Counted from the stretch's first letter, positions 1 through 9,376 are shown. The stretch is DNA of 64,000 nucleotides from Chitinophaga niabensis (GCA_017849435.1 JAFIGY010000022.1:211821-275820), one strand, 5' to 3'. A program made the numbers and translations. Notes: a model not told the origin generated them from the letters alone.

Positions 1-11
1 GTAAAAAAGAA

Positions 12-704
12 ATGACAGAGCATAAAGCACACACCAAACAACCGGCACATAACAAGGAGTTCGACCTGCAGCAAACGGCAGACAGGGCGCAGGACTTCTA
101 TGCCAGGAACAAGAACATCATCAACATATCCCTGCTGGCCATCGTAGTGATCGTTGGCGGCTTCTGGGGTTATAACCGTTTCGTAAAGGCTCCGAATGAA
201 AAGAAAGCCCAGGAAGCGATCTTCCAGGCGCAGAACTTCTTTGCCGTGGATTCCTTCAGGCTCGCCCTGCATGGCAACGGTAATACTTACGGATTCCTGC
301 AGGTGATTGAAAAATACGGCGGCACGAAAGCCGGCAACCTCGCCAAATACAGCGCAGGTGTTTGCTACGTGAAGCTGGGTGAATACGAAAAAGGAATTGA
401 ACAGCTGAAAGCCTTTTCCAGCAAAGATCTCGTGATTCAGTCCCTCGCAAACGGCCTGATCGGGGATGCTTATATGGAATTGAACAAAATCACCGAAGCT
501 GTTGACTACTACAAAAAAGCAGGAGCTGCGGATAATGATCTGACCGCTCCGATCTATCTCCTCCGCGCAGGCCTGGCTTCCGAAAAAGCCGGTAAACCGC
601 AGGACGCCATCGCTATCTATCAGCAGATCAAACAAAAGTATCCGCAGACGAACGAAGGCCGTGAAATGGAGAAATACCTCGCAAGACTGGGAGTAGTGAA
701 ATAA
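12..704 (+). CDS. Membrane-anchored tetratricopeptide repeat protein (YfgM-like)
   Basis: A 230-residue protein with a hydrophilic N-terminus, one membrane segment at about residues 36-57 and a helical region with TPR character from about 60 to the end (for example GEYEKGIEQLKAF, NKITEAVDYYKKAG, GKPQDAIAIYQQIKQ). The layout matches the YfgM/ancillary SecYEG type of TPR protein, which scaffolds periplasmic folding factors; that role is inferred from architecture only. No in-frame stop lies between the window edge and this ATG, so a longer N-terminus is not formally excluded, but the ATG gives a normal start. ribH follows after 9 bp, so the two are probably co-transcribed. Confidence 0.85.
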   Translation: MTEHKAHTKQPAHNKEFDLQQTADRAQDFYARNKNIINISLLAIVVIVGGFWGYNRFVKAPNEKKAQEAIFQAQNFFAVDSFRLALHGNGNTYGFLQVIEKYGGTKAGNLAKYSAGVCYVKLGEYEKGIEQLKAFSSKDLVIQSLANGLIGDAYMELNKITEAVDYYKKAGAADNDLTAPIYLLRAGLASEKAGKPQDAIAIYQQIKQKYPQTNEGREMEKYLARLGVVK

Positions 705-713
705 TTTCGGGAA

Positions 714-1208
714 ATGTCCAAACACAATCAAACATTACTTGACAATACTGGCATTCTTCAATTGGAGGGTGCCAGTGTTGTTATAGTTTATACGGAATGG
801 AACGACTTCGTGACCAATGAACTCGTGGCGGGCAGCGAACGTACGCTGGATGCCTACAAGGTACACCACAGGAAAGTGAAAGTGCCCGGTTCGTTCGAGT
901 TGCCTTTCGCCTGCCGCCAGATCTGGGAGCAAACAAAAGGGACCGGTGCGCAACCTTCCGCCATTATCGCTTTCGGTTGCGTGATCCGCGGAGAAACACC
1001 GCATTTCGATTATGTATGCAAAGCAGTAACGGATGGCATCCTTCAGCTCAACCTGGAATTGCCGGTACCCGTTATCTTCGGCGTGCTTACCGTGGATAAT
1101 GAACAGCAGGCTACAGACCGCCTCGGTGGCGCACATGGACACAAGGGAGAAGAGGGCGCGCTCACTGCACTGAAGATGATCCATTTTCAACGCCAGCTCA
1201 ACAAGTAA
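714..1208 (+). CDS. ribH: 6,7-dimethyl-8-ribityllumazine synthase
   Basis: Lumazine synthase condenses 5-amino-6-ribitylaminouracil with dihydroxybutanone phosphate in the penultimate step of riboflavin synthesis. At 164 residues it has the family's usual size. Visible motifs in order: an aromatic-Asn substrate motif near residue 29 (EWNDF), VPGSFELPFA, GCVIRGETPHFDYVC containing the catalytic His, FGVLTVDNEQQATDR, and HGHKGEEGA near the C-terminus. It sits 9 bp downstream of the TPR gene and 21 bp upstream of the Fe-S protein gene. No other riboflavin gene is in the window, so the gene is separated from a classical rib operon. Confidence 0.96.
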   Translation: MSKHNQTLLDNTGILQLEGASVVIVYTEWNDFVTNELVAGSERTLDAYKVHHRKVKVPGSFELPFACRQIWEQTKGTGAQPSAIIAFGCVIRGETPHFDYVCKAVTDGILQLNLELPVPVIFGVLTVDNEQQATDRLGGAHGHKGEEGALTALKMIHFQRQLNK

Positions 1209-1229
1209 AGAATTATTTAACTTACAGCG

Positions 1230-1949
1230 ATGAACGTACAGCTTTTCATACCTTGCTTCGTTGATCAGCTTTTCCCCGAAACGGCCTTTAACATGGTTAA
1301 AGTGCTGGAGAAGCTGGGTTGCAAGGTTAGTTATAATACCGATCAGACTTGTTGCGGCCAGCCCGCTTTCAATGCAGGCTATCAGGATGAATGCCGTTCC
1401 GTGGCCACCAAATTCCTGAAAGACTTCCATACATACGATTATATCGTTGCACCCAGCGGCTCCTGTACCGGTTTTGTGCGGAACTATTATGGAAAGCTCT
1501 TCGATAATTCCGCCGCGCATAATGATGTGAAGCTGCTCCGGAAAAATCTTTATGAATTCACCGAATTCCTCACCGATGTACTGAAAGTCACCGATGTTGG
1601 CGCTACGCTGGAGGGTAAGGGTACTTACCACGACGCCTGCGGTGCACTGCGCGAATGTGGTATCAAACAGGGACCACGGCAACTGTTGTCTAAAGTAAAA
1701 GGACTGGAACTGAGAGAGATGAATGACTGCGAAGTCTGCTGCGGCTTCGGCGGCACGTTCTCCGTGAAGTTCGAACCAATCTCCGTTGGTATGGGAGAAC
1801 AGAAAGTGCTGAACGCGATCGACAGCGGAGCGGACTTTCTCATTTCCACTGATCTCAGCTGCCTCATGCATCTGGACGGCTACATCCGCAAACATGATCA
1901 TTCCATCAAGATCATGCACATCGCCGATGTACTCGCCAGTGGCTGGTAA
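1230..1949 (+). CDS. (Fe-S)-binding protein with two CCG domains (LutA/YkgE type)
   Basis: A 239-residue cytoplasmic protein with two cysteine-rich CCG repeats: TCCGQPAFNAGY with the following SGSCTG, and HDACGALRECG with CEVCCGFGGT. This is the arrangement of LutA/YkgE and of heterodisulfide reductase subunit B-like proteins, in which the Cys residues bind an Fe-S cluster. LutA acts with LutB and LutC in lactate oxidation, but neither partner is next to this gene. Lactate use is therefore family inference, and a role in another redox process is equally possible. It follows ribH closely on the same strand. Confidence 0.9.
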   Translation: MNVQLFIPCFVDQLFPETAFNMVKVLEKLGCKVSYNTDQTCCGQPAFNAGYQDECRSVATKFLKDFHTYDYIVAPSGSCTGFVRNYYGKLFDNSAAHNDVKLLRKNLYEFTEFLTDVLKVTDVGATLEGKGTYHDACGALRECGIKQGPRQLLSKVKGLELREMNDCEVCCGFGGTFSVKFEPISVGMGEQKVLNAIDSGADFLISTDLSCLMHLDGYIRKHDHSIKIMHIADVLASGW

Positions 1950-1984
1950 TCCATATCCATCATCACCCGTTCAATTTGTTCGTT

Positions 1985-2392
1985 ATGCAATACTGGTTAG
2001 TGAAATCCGAACCATTCAAATACTCCTGGGAACAATTTGAGAAAGATGGCAAAACGATGTGGGATGGCGTGCGTAACTATGCTGCACGCAACAATCTCAA
2101 AGCCATGAAGAAAGGAGACCAGGTGCTTTGGTACCATAGCAACGAAGGCCTGGAGATTGTAGGCATTGCCAAAGTGGTGAAAGAACATTACCAGGATCCT
2201 ACCACACCGGACCCCGCATGGGTGGTAGTGGACCTTCAGCCCTTCAAAAAACTGAAGAAACCCGTCTCACTCGTACAGATAAAAGCCGAAAAAAATCTCG
2301 CCGATATGGACCTCGTGCGCCTGGGCAGGCTCTCTGTGGGCACTGTTAAAGAAGCAGAGTTCAGGAAGATCATGGAAATGGCCGGGATGTAA
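1985..2392 (+). CDS. EVE domain-containing protein
   Basis: A single-domain protein of 135 residues that opens with YWLVKSEP and contains WDGVRNYAARN. Both are hallmarks of the EVE domain, a PUA-like fold related to human THYN1 that binds modified bases. The open frame extends to a TTG at 1976, but family members begin at the YW motif, so the ATG at 1985 is preferred. The next gene, for a sirtuin, starts 10 bp downstream, so the two probably share a transcript. The actual ligand cannot be read from the sequence. Confidence 0.92.
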   Translation: MQYWLVKSEPFKYSWEQFEKDGKTMWDGVRNYAARNNLKAMKKGDQVLWYHSNEGLEIVGIAKVVKEHYQDPTTPDPAWVVVDLQPFKKLKKPVSLVQIKAEKNLADMDLVRLGRLSVGTVKEAEFRKIMEMAGM

Positions 2393-2402
2393 AAATCTTG
2401 CT

Positions 2403-3083
2403 ATGTTACCCAAACTCGTTGTACTTACAGGCGCCGGCATTAGCGCAGAAAGCGGTCTCCGCACTTTCAGGGACAGCGATGGTCTCTGGGAAGGTTATGA
2501 TGTTTACGAAGTAGCGTCTCCCGGCGGCTGGCAGAAGAATCCCGCGCTGGTACAGGATTTCTACAACATGCGCCGCCGCGATGTACTGAAAGCACAACCC
2601 AACGCTGCCCACAAAGGGCTCGCCGCGCTCGAAGAACATTTTGACGTGCGCATTATCACCCAGAACATTGATGACCTCCACGAGCGCGCAGGCTCCACAC
2701 GCGTACTGCATCTGCATGGCGAAATCCTCAAAATGCGCAGCGAATACGATGATACTACCTTATATCCTGTTACCGGCGATATTCAAATGGGAGACATCGC
2801 GCCTGATGGCGGACAGTTTCGCCCGCACGTTGTGTGGTTCGGAGAAGCCGTTACCATGATAGAACCTGCAGTGCTGGAGATTGTACAGGCAGATATATTC
2901 GTGCTGATCGGTACTTCGCTGAATGTATACCCGGCAGCGGGTCTGGTGGATTACCTCCGTGCGGACGTTCCCAGATATGTGATCGATAAAAAGATCCCAC
3001 CGGTGAAGGACAGCGGATATCATTTAATTGAAAAACCTGCTACGGAGGGGATCGAAGAATTGATGCGGTTACTCCTCCAATAA
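2403..3083 (+). CDS. cobB: SIR2 family NAD-dependent protein deacylase, cysteine-free
   Basis: A 226-residue class III-type sirtuin. Seen: the NAD motif GAGISAESGL (residues 10-19), TQNIDDLHERAG (86-97), catalytic His105 in LHLHGE, and GTSLNVYPAAGL. Tyr54 and Arg57 (FYNMR) form the Y-x-x-R pair that in CobB/SIRT5 accepts negatively charged acyl groups such as succinyl-lysine. Odd: the segment that holds the four zinc cysteines in classical sirtuins (here 111-140) has none, and the whole protein contains no cysteine. The small domain must fold without the zinc ribbon. Deacylase activity is inferred from family. The symbol rests on similarity to CobB, not on proven orthology. Confidence 0.9.
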   Translation: MLPKLVVLTGAGISAESGLRTFRDSDGLWEGYDVYEVASPGGWQKNPALVQDFYNMRRRDVLKAQPNAAHKGLAALEEHFDVRIITQNIDDLHERAGSTRVLHLHGEILKMRSEYDDTTLYPVTGDIQMGDIAPDGGQFRPHVVWFGEAVTMIEPAVLEIVQADIFVLIGTSLNVYPAAGLVDYLRADVPRYVIDKKIPPVKDSGYHLIEKPATEGIEELMRLLLQ

Positions 3084-3103
3084 AAAACCGCCCGAAGGCG
3101 GCC
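3082..3103 (-). terminator. Rho-independent terminator of the saccharopine dehydrogenase-like gene
   Basis: CCGCC (3088-3092) pairs with GGCGG (3097-3101) around a CGAA loop. Six A on the plus strand (3082-3087) give a U-run when read from the minus strand. It lies directly after the stop of the minus-strand gene and at the tail of the convergent sirtuin gene. Confidence 0.7.
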
Positions 3104-3109
3104 TCTGTA

Positions 3110-4435
3110 TTATTCAAAACTTTCTTCAAACCGTATATCGTATTCCTCCAGTTCGCGGAGTACCGGGTTATAGACCTCGGGCATTACCGGAATGTGAAGG
3201 CCCGTCAGCTGCAGGGAGCCGGACAGCACCAGCTTGGCCATGATCCCCAGCGGCAACCCCACTGTTTTAGCCATCGCTGTTCGCAAATTATCCTCGCCCT
3301 GCACGATCATATAACTGTGCAGTTTGGTGGCCATATTCCTCCGCTCAAATTCAATCTCGTGCAACATCACGATCATGTCCTTGTCCGTAGGCTCCATCTT
3401 CAATCGCGTATCCAGCACATGCTGTAATATCCCGGCATTAGTCTGCTCGCCAAGATTGATCATATCGCCGTTGAGGATACCCAGGTACTTTAACTGTCGG
3501 ATCAGCTTACTTTTACTGCTCACCCCAAGGAACTGCGCGATATTCTCCTCATTGCTCAACTGCTTATCCACCTTCACATGCTGGGCCGCCCACTTGAAAA
3601 AAGGCAGGTTATCCGTATGCTGTTTTTTGCTGTCATCGGTGAGTCCCAGCTTCACCAGTGCATTCCAGCCCTCGCAGAAATCCGGGTACCGCAGGGTGGC
3701 ACGCATGAAAGTAGGGATATTCCTGAGCGAATAGGCATCGATGTAGTTCAGGGAATCCCGGTTAGGGTAGTAGGCCAGTTTACCGAGACCCGGCACCTGT
3801 ACCGTTTTGGATTGGTCAAACAACTGCTGGTAGACCACCTCCTTTACCTTTCCCTTTTCTTTGTAAGTGGCTCCGGAAACGCCGGCCAGCACAATGTTGC
3901 GGGAGTTCCAGGAGATCTTGTACTGCCAGGGATTATCATTGCTCTCCGGAGATACCAAGCCGCCGCAATAAGATTTGAAAGCAAATATCTGTCCCCCTTT
4001 TTTCTCGATGGAATGGATCAGCTTCATGGCGGACATATGATCGATCCCCGGATCAAGGCCCATTTCATACATAAACAACAAACCGGCTTTCTGAATATCT
4101 TTTTGCAATTTGCGAATCTCCGGATCGATGTAAGAAGCTGTCAACAGGTTTTTCGAATAATGAAGGCAATCCTTTGCGATGATGATGTGCAGAACGGGAG
4201 GCAGAAGCGAGATCACCAGATCCGCTTCCTGGATCAGTAGTTGTCTTGTGGATGGATCTTTAATATCGATGGCTGTGGGAGTGGCATAGTAGGACTTGCC
4301 GATCTTGGATTTGATCAGCATCAGGTCATTATCTACCACGGTAATGTGCCACTTTTGCCTCGGGGCATTGGCCAGTAAATAATCTATCAGAGATGTAGCA
4401 GACTTTCCGGCCCCAAACAACAGAATGTTCTTCAT
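3110..4435 (-). CDS. Saccharopine dehydrogenase family protein
   Basis: A 441-residue oxidoreductase. The N-terminus carries a Rossmann nucleotide motif (LLFGAGKSATSLIDYLL), then a strand with VVDNDL, the motif VISLLPP and the segment MYEMGLDPGIDHMSAM, all typical of the saccharopine reductase/carboxynorspermidine dehydrogenase superfamily. The catalytic C-terminal domain runs from about residue 135. Family members act on lysine-glutamate or polyamine adducts; here the substrate is not determined by context, since no lysine or polyamine gene is adjacent. It stands alone, convergent to the sirtuin gene, with a long AT-rich leader shared divergently with gyrA. Confidence 0.88.
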   Translation of the reverse strand: MKNILLFGAGKSATSLIDYLLANAPRQKWHITVVDNDLMLIKSKIGKSYYATPTAIDIKDPSTRQLLIQEADLVISLLPPVLHIIIAKDCLHYSKNLLTASYIDPEIRKLQKDIQKAGLLFMYEMGLDPGIDHMSAMKLIHSIEKKGGQIFAFKSYCGGLVSPESNDNPWQYKISWNSRNIVLAGVSGATYKEKGKVKEVVYQQLFDQSKTVQVPGLGKLAYYPNRDSLNYIDAYSLRNIPTFMRATLRYPDFCEGWNALVKLGLTDDSKKQHTDNLPFFKWAAQHVKVDKQLSNEENIAQFLGVSSKSKLIRQLKYLGILNGDMINLGEQTNAGILQHVLDTRLKMEPTDKDMIVMLHEIEFERRNMATKLHSYMIVQGEDNLRTAMAKTVGLPLGIMAKLVLSGSLQLTGLHIPVMPEVYNPVLRELEEYDIRFEESFE

Positions 4436-4809
4436 AATTTTTTATAGAAAATGGTTAAAAACTATTCGGAGAAAACAATATAATCCCGGGAATGTTCAGA
4501 TAAGCACTGCGGCCTATCCGCGACAGTATTATTGCTTCTCCATCTAAGCGCTTTGATTTTCATAGGGTTATAAACAAATAGCTTGCCAACTTAGGAATAG
4601 CTGGTATATATCAATAAATAGATATATAAAACATTTCCGGGAGATGATGCGAATGTAGTACAAATCCGGGGAAGGATCAAACAACAATATGCTGCAAACA
4701 TGCTTGTTTTTTATTCACATTAAGCCCCCAAACCCTCTAAATACGGGCTGAAACCGTTATATTTGCTCTTCATTTAATAGGACTGAAAAACCTGTAAACC
4801 AATAACATA
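4436..4809. other. Intergenic region between saccharopine dehydrogenase-like gene and gyrA
   Basis: 374 bp without a credible open frame. It is AT-rich compared with its neighbours and must hold two divergent promoters. Apart from a -7-like element before gyrA, I see no tRNA-like fold, riboswitch or clear operator in it. Confidence 0.7.
4758..4765 (+). promoter_or_regulatory. Candidate -7 element of the gyrA promoter
   Basis: TATATTTG matches the Bacteroidota -7 consensus TAnnTTTG exactly and lies 44 bp before the gyrA ATG. No TTTG -33 element is found at the expected 19-21 bp spacing, so this is a partial match only. Confidence 0.4.
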
Positions 4810-7368
4810 ATGATAGAGAACACGGAGAATCAAGACAATCAAGGTGGCGGCAGGATTGTGCAGATCAACATCGAAGAGCAGATGAAAACGGCGTACATCG
4901 ACTATTCCATGTCGGTGATCGTGGGAAGAGCTTTGCCAGATGTGCGGGATGGTTTCAAGCCGGTGCATCGCAGGGTGTTGTTCGGGATGAACGAATTGGG
5001 AAATACGCATAACAAACCTTATAAGAAATCCGCGCGTGTGGTGGGAGATGTAATGGGTAAATACCATCCGCACGGGGATGCATCTGTATACGATACGATG
5101 GTACGTATGGCGCAGCCCTGGTCGCTCCGCTACATGCTCATCGACGGTCAGGGTAACTTCGGTTCTATCGATGGGGACATGCCTGCGGCCATGCGTTATA
5201 CGGAGGTGCGCCTGCAGAAGTTCGCGGAAGCGATGCTGGAAGACCTTGATAAAGATACTGTAGATTTCACGCTCAACTTTGATGACACGCTGGAAGAGCC
5301 GGTGGTACTGCCTACGCGCATTCCCAACCTGCTGGCCAACGGGGCTTCCGGTATTGCGGTGGGGATGGCTACGAACGTCATGCCGCACAACCTGTCTGAA
5401 CTCGTGGATGGCCTCGTAGCATTGATCGATAATCGTGACATCACCATAGATGAACTGATCAAGCATGTAAAAGCGCCTGATTTCCCCACGGGTGGTATCA
5501 TCTACGGGTTTGAAGGCGTGAAACAGGGCTTCGAGACCGGGCGCGGCAGGGTAGTGGTAAGAGGCAAGATCATGTCTGAAACTGCCAAGAGCGGCAAGGA
5601 AAAACTGATCATTTACGAATTGCCTTACCAGGTGAACAAGGCCGTGCTGCATCAGAAGATCGCGCAACTGGTGAATGATAAAGTGATTGAAGGAATTTCC
5701 GATGTGCGGGATGAGAGCGACCGGGAAGGGATGCGCCTGGTGATCGATCTCAAACGGGAAGCCATTCCGAATGTGATCATCAATCAGCTGTACAAATATT
5801 CCGAGCTGCAAACATCCTACGGGATCAACAACGTGGTACTGGTAAAAGGCCGTCCCCGTGTGATGAACCTGAAAGAATTGCTGAATGAGTTCGTGGAATT
5901 CCGCCATGAAGTGGTAACACGCCGTACACAATACGAATTGCGGGAAGCGGAGAAGAAAGCCCACATCCTCGCCGGCTACCTGATCGCGCTGGATCACCTG
6001 GACGAAGTGATCTCCCTCATCCGGAATTCCGCAACGCCGGAGATAGCGCGGGAAGGTCTGATGACGAGCTTCGGCCTCACCGAGATACAGGCAAAAGCCA
6101 TCCTCGAATTACGCCTGCAACGCCTCACCGGCATGGAGCGCGAAAAGATCCGTGAAGAATATGAAGATATCATGAAGCTCATCGAGCGGTTGAAGGAGAT
6201 ACTGGCAAATGAAGGACTGCGGATGCAGATCATCAAGGACGAGCTGGAAGATGTGAAGAAGAAATTCGGGGACGAACGTAAAACCGAGATCCAGTATCTC
6301 GCCGCTGAAATGCGCATCGAAGATATCATTGCTGAAGAAGATGTAGTGATCACTATTTCCCACCTTGGTTATATCAAACGTACTTCCGCTTACGATTACC
6401 GCCAGCAGAAACGCGGTGGCCGTGGCGCGATCGGCGGTAAAACAAGGGATGAAGATTATATCGAACATCTGTTTGTAGCCTCTACACACCATACCATGTT
6501 GTTCTTCACCGAGAAGGGCCGCTGCTACTGGTTAAAAGTCTACGAGATACCGGAAGGAGAAAAGCAAAGCAAGGGACGGGCTATCCAGAACCTGATCACC
6601 CTGCCTTCTGACGACAAGATCCGTGCGATCATCGATATCCGGGATCTGAATGACACAGAATTCATCAATAGCCACTATATTGTGTTATGTACCCGTAACG
6701 GGATCATTAAGAAAACGCTGCTGGAAGAGTTCAGCCGTCCGCGTACGAATGGTGTGAATGCGATCACCATCAACGATGGCGATCAGTTGCTGGAAGCCAA
6801 GCTGACCAATGGCAACAGCGAGATCATGATGGCTATCAAAAGCGGCCGCGCTATCCGTTTCCCGGAAAACACCGTGCGTGACACAGGTCGCGGTGCCATA
6901 GGCGTAAGAGGTATTGAAGTGGACAATGAGAACGATGAAGTGGTTGGTATGATTTGTGTTGATAAAGAAGACGAAAGCCGGACCGTGCTGGTGGTTTCCG
7001 AAAAAGGCTTCGGTAAACGCACCAATATCGAGGAATACCGCATCACCAACCGCGGCGGTAAAGGGGTGAAAACGATCAGCATCACTGAAAAAACAGGCAG
7101 CCTTATTGGTATACTGGATGTAACAGAGACGAACGATCTGATGATCACCTGTAAGTCAGGCATCACCATCCGTATGGCTGTGGTAGACATCCGCGAAGCA
7201 GGCCGGGCCACGCAGGGCGTGCGCCTGATCAGATTGGATGATACAGACGAGATCGCGGCCGTAGCACGTTTGGACGAACAGGAGGAAGAGGAGACGGAAA
7301 ATGGGGAAGGCAACGGCAAAACCGCTGCCGGTAGCGAAGAAACACCTGCCGTTGAACCGGAAGCTTAA
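4810..7368 (+). CDS. gyrA: DNA gyrase subunit A
   Basis: An 852-residue topoisomerase subunit that breaks and rejoins DNA as part of the GyrA2B2 complex. Seen: the N-terminal [15 protein letters not shown] region, the quinolone-determining segment around residues 84-97 ([14 protein letters not shown]), catalytic Tyr130 in AMRYTEVRL, and the C-terminal beta-pinwheel starting with a GyrA box ([11 protein letters not shown], about 530-542). The latter distinguishes it from ParC. The tail is acidic and low in complexity. Odd: the position equivalent to E. coli Ser83 is Ala91, while Asp87 is kept as Asp95. gyrB is not in the window. A TPR protein gene follows after 47 bp. Confidence 0.97.
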   Translation: MIENTENQDNQGGGRIVQINIEEQMKTAYIDYSMSVIVGRALPDVRDGFKPVHRRVLFGMNELGNTHNKPYKKSARVVGDVMGKYHPHGDASVYDTMVRMAQPWSLRYMLIDGQGNFGSIDGDMPAAMRYTEVRLQKFAEAMLEDLDKDTVDFTLNFDDTLEEPVVLPTRIPNLLANGASGIAVGMATNVMPHNLSELVDGLVALIDNRDITIDELIKHVKAPDFPTGGIIYGFEGVKQGFETGRGRVVVRGKIMSETAKSGKEKLIIYELPYQVNKAVLHQKIAQLVNDKVIEGISDVRDESDREGMRLVIDLKREAIPNVIINQLYKYSELQTSYGINNVVLVKGRPRVMNLKELLNEFVEFRHEVVTRRTQYELREAEKKAHILAGYLIALDHLDEVISLIRNSATPEIAREGLMTSFGLTEIQAKAILELRLQRLTGMEREKIREEYEDIMKLIERLKEILANEGLRMQIIKDELEDVKKKFGDERKTEIQYLAAEMRIEDIIAEEDVVITISHLGYIKRTSAYDYRQQKRGGRGAIGGKTRDEDYIEHLFVASTHHTMLFFTEKGRCYWLKVYEIPEGEKQSKGRAIQNLITLPSDDKIRAIIDIRDLNDTEFINSHYIVLCTRNGIIKKTLLEEFSRPRTNGVNAITINDGDQLLEAKLTNGNSEIMMAIKSGRAIRFPENTVRDTGRGAIGVRGIEVDNENDEVVGMICVDKEDESRTVLVVSEKGFGKRTNIEEYRITNRGGKGVKTISITEKTGSLIGILDVTETNDLMITCKSGITIRMAVVDIREAGRATQGVRLIRLDDTDEIAAVARLDEQEEEETENGEGNGKTAAGSEETPAVEPEA

Positions 7369-7415
7369 TTTCAAAACCACAAACAATTAACGATAATTAA
7401 AAAAACCTGAGCCAC

Positions 7416-8663
7416 ATGAAAAAACTATTTGTATCCCTGCTCTTTTGCGGCGCTGGCTTTGCCGTAATGGCACAAAAAGCCAAGGTGAGCAGTGCAGAAG
7501 ATAATCTGAAGAGCGAGAAATTTGATCAGGCAAAAGCAGACATCGATGCAGCATTGCAAAATGACAAAACGAAAGATGATGCCAAAACCTGGTATGTGAA
7601 AGGGAAGATCTATGAAGCACTGGCCACCAAGCACAAAAGTGCCGCTGATGCACTGGTAGCTTATGAGGCGTTCAAGAAAACCCTGGAGATCAACCCGAAA
7701 CTTCCCGAAGCACTGCTGGAGCTGAACAGCCGTATGTACAACATCTACGCAACCATCGGGAATGCAGGCTATGGTAACCTGAATGAACAGAAATGGGATT
7801 CTTCTTTCACCTATTTCAAAAAAGCATTTGAGGTGGCCGACTTCTATAATGGCAAGAACCTGGGAGGTACCATTCCCCGTGATACTGCCATGGTATTCTA
7901 TTCCGGTTATGCTGCCCAGCAGGCCGGAAAGAAGGACGAAGCATTTGACCTGCTGAAACAGGCTGCCAAACTGAGGTACAAAAATGAGCCCGCGCTTTAC
8001 GTAGTACTCGCACAACAATACGAAGAAAGAGGTGATAACGCCCACTGGCTTGCCACGATCGATACCGCCAAAGCATACTTCCCGGCTGACAAGCGTTTCA
8101 ACGATATGGAAATGCTGTATTATTCCAAAACAGGGAAGACCAATGAGCTGATCAGCATGATGGAAAAGAAAGTACAGGAGAATCCTAAAGATTTCGCCCT
8201 GTTGCTGGATTATGCCATCCGCCTGGACAATGTGGGCAATCCCCGCGATGAGAAAGGCGCCGACCTGCCCAAGCCCGCTAACTTCGATGAGCTGATGAAC
8301 AAAGCAGAAGCCGCTTACAAGAAGGCATTGGAGCTGAAAGCAGATGACGCCACCGCCAACTTCCAGCTTGGAGCATTATATTTCAACCGCGCCGTTGCTT
8401 TCAACAAGGAACTGAACGCTATGGACAGCAAACAGCTGGGCACTCCCAAAGCGAAAGAATTGCAAGGTAAAGTAGAAGGGCTGATGAACCAGTCTCTGCC
8501 TTTCTTCGAGAGAGCGGATCAGGGCTTTAGCGCTCAGGGTAAACTCGATCCCAGCGACAAGCGTACATTTGAAAGCTGCCTCTATGCCCTGCAAAAGATC
8601 TACGCGATCAAAAATCAGAACGATAAGGTAGAAGCAGTGAAAAAGAAACTGCAGAACCTCTGA
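7416..8663 (+). CDS. Secreted tetratricopeptide repeat protein
   Basis: A 415-residue protein with an N-terminal signal peptide (MKKLFVSLLFCGAGFAVMAQ, cleavage after AQ). TPR-type helices fill the rest, for example VAYEAFKKTLEINPKLPEALLEL, AGKKDEAFDLLKQAAKL and AAYKKALELKADDATANFQLGALY. It should act in the periplasm or at the outer membrane as a protein-interaction scaffold. No catalytic motif is visible and the partner is unknown. It lies 47 bp after gyrA on the same strand and ends at a strong terminator, so gyrA and this gene probably form one unit. Confidence 0.85.
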   Translation: MKKLFVSLLFCGAGFAVMAQKAKVSSAEDNLKSEKFDQAKADIDAALQNDKTKDDAKTWYVKGKIYEALATKHKSAADALVAYEAFKKTLEINPKLPEALLELNSRMYNIYATIGNAGYGNLNEQKWDSSFTYFKKAFEVADFYNGKNLGGTIPRDTAMVFYSGYAAQQAGKKDEAFDLLKQAAKLRYKNEPALYVVLAQQYEERGDNAHWLATIDTAKAYFPADKRFNDMEMLYYSKTGKTNELISMMEKKVQENPKDFALLLDYAIRLDNVGNPRDEKGADLPKPANFDELMNKAEAAYKKALELKADDATANFQLGALYFNRAVAFNKELNAMDSKQLGTPKAKELQGKVEGLMNQSLPFFERADQGFSAQGKLDPSDKRTFESCLYALQKIYAIKNQNDKVEAVKKKLQNL

Positions 8664-8684
8664 TCATATCAATGATATTCTTAT

Positions 8685-8718
8685 AAAAAGCCGCATCTTT
8701 TAGCAGATGCGGCTTTTT
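8685..8718 (+). terminator. Rho-independent terminator after the gyrA-TPR unit
   Basis: A perfect 14-bp inverted repeat, AAAAAGCCGCATCT (8685-8698) with AGATGCGGCTTTTT (8705-8718), separated by a 6-nt loop. It begins 22 bp after the TPR stop codon and ends in a T-run. Confidence 0.9.
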
Positions 8719-8860
8719 GTTGCATTAACGGGCATAAAATTCTACAGTTATTCCACACTGTTGTTTATCGGCATGTTTGTTCTCATTTCTTTCTCTCCCC
8801 TGTAATAAAAACGTTATCAACACATTATACATCCCCAAGAGATTAATCCCCCGTCTTGGC

Positions 8861-8874
8861 ATGGTAATTACCAT
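8861..8874. promoter_or_regulatory. Perfect palindrome upstream of the KGG protein gene
   Basis: ATGGTAATTACCAT is its own reverse complement and lies 54 bp before the start of the KGG stress-protein gene, a plausible operator position. About four perfect 14-bp palindromes are expected by chance in 64 kb, so this is suggestive only. Confidence 0.3.
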
Positions 8875-8927
8875 AGGCTAGAGGATAACTGTACAATTAC
8901 ATTCATAACCATATCAAATCCTTAATT

Positions 8928-9278
8928 ATGATCACAAGAGCAAAAACAACCGACACTGAAGCGCCTCAACAGCAGCCCCAGATGAAAGAAGGCCGTGCCT
9001 TTCACCATGGAAGCTCCCGTGAAGAAGAACATGATGAATTTGATGAAGATGATCAAATGATAGAAGCGTATGATGAAAATGAAGTTGGAATGGAAGAAAG
9101 ACGCAAACACCGGGAAGCTGATATGGCTGATGGAGATGAGGCCGCGCATCAGCATATTGTCAGAACTCCGAGCAGGCGTGGTTTTGCGGCAATGGACAAA
9201 GAAAAACAAAGAATGATCGCCAGTAAAGGTGGAAAGGCCTCACATGGTGGTGGCCGTAAACCTGGCAAAAATCGTTAA
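8928..9278 (+). CDS. KGG domain stress-associated protein
   Basis: A small, very hydrophilic protein of 116 residues. The middle is rich in Glu and Asp (EEEHDEFDEDD). The C-terminus holds one copy of the KGG motif (IASKGGKASHGGGRKPGKNR), the signature of the stress-induced KGG family also found in GsiB-like general stress proteins. It looks intrinsically disordered with a basic tail after an acidic centre. It forms a single-gene unit bounded by terminators at 8685 and 9302. The family is linked to general stress, but the molecular function is not known. Confidence 0.8.
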   Translation: MITRAKTTDTEAPQQQPQMKEGRAFHHGSSREEEHDEFDEDDQMIEAYDENEVGMEERRKHREADMADGDEAAHQHIVRTPSRRGFAAMDKEKQRMIASKGGKASHGGGRKPGKNR

Positions 9279-9301
9279 ACAGCAGCAGCAATGCTGGATA
9301 G

Positions 9302-9343
9302 CAAATGGCCGGATAATGTTACGATATATTGTCCGGCCATTTG
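9302..9343 (+). terminator. Rho-independent terminator after the KGG gene
   Basis: CAAATGGCCGGA (9302-9313) pairs with TCCGGCCATTTG (9332-9343), followed by TTTTCC. It starts 24 bp after the KGG stop codon. It overlaps the extended open frame of the next gene, which supports that gene's later start at 9377. Confidence 0.8.
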
Positions 9344-9376
9344 TTTTCCGTAAATTGTCATTTCATAACGAACATC

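Noticed and set aside
735-1919. A 394-codon minus-strand open frame
   Set aside because: It lies entirely opposite ribH and the Fe-S protein gene, both with clear family motifs. Its own translation shows no recognisable domain.
4774-5997. A 407-codon minus-strand open frame
   Set aside because: It is antisense to the conserved N-terminal half of gyrA. It is a by-product of gyrA codon use.
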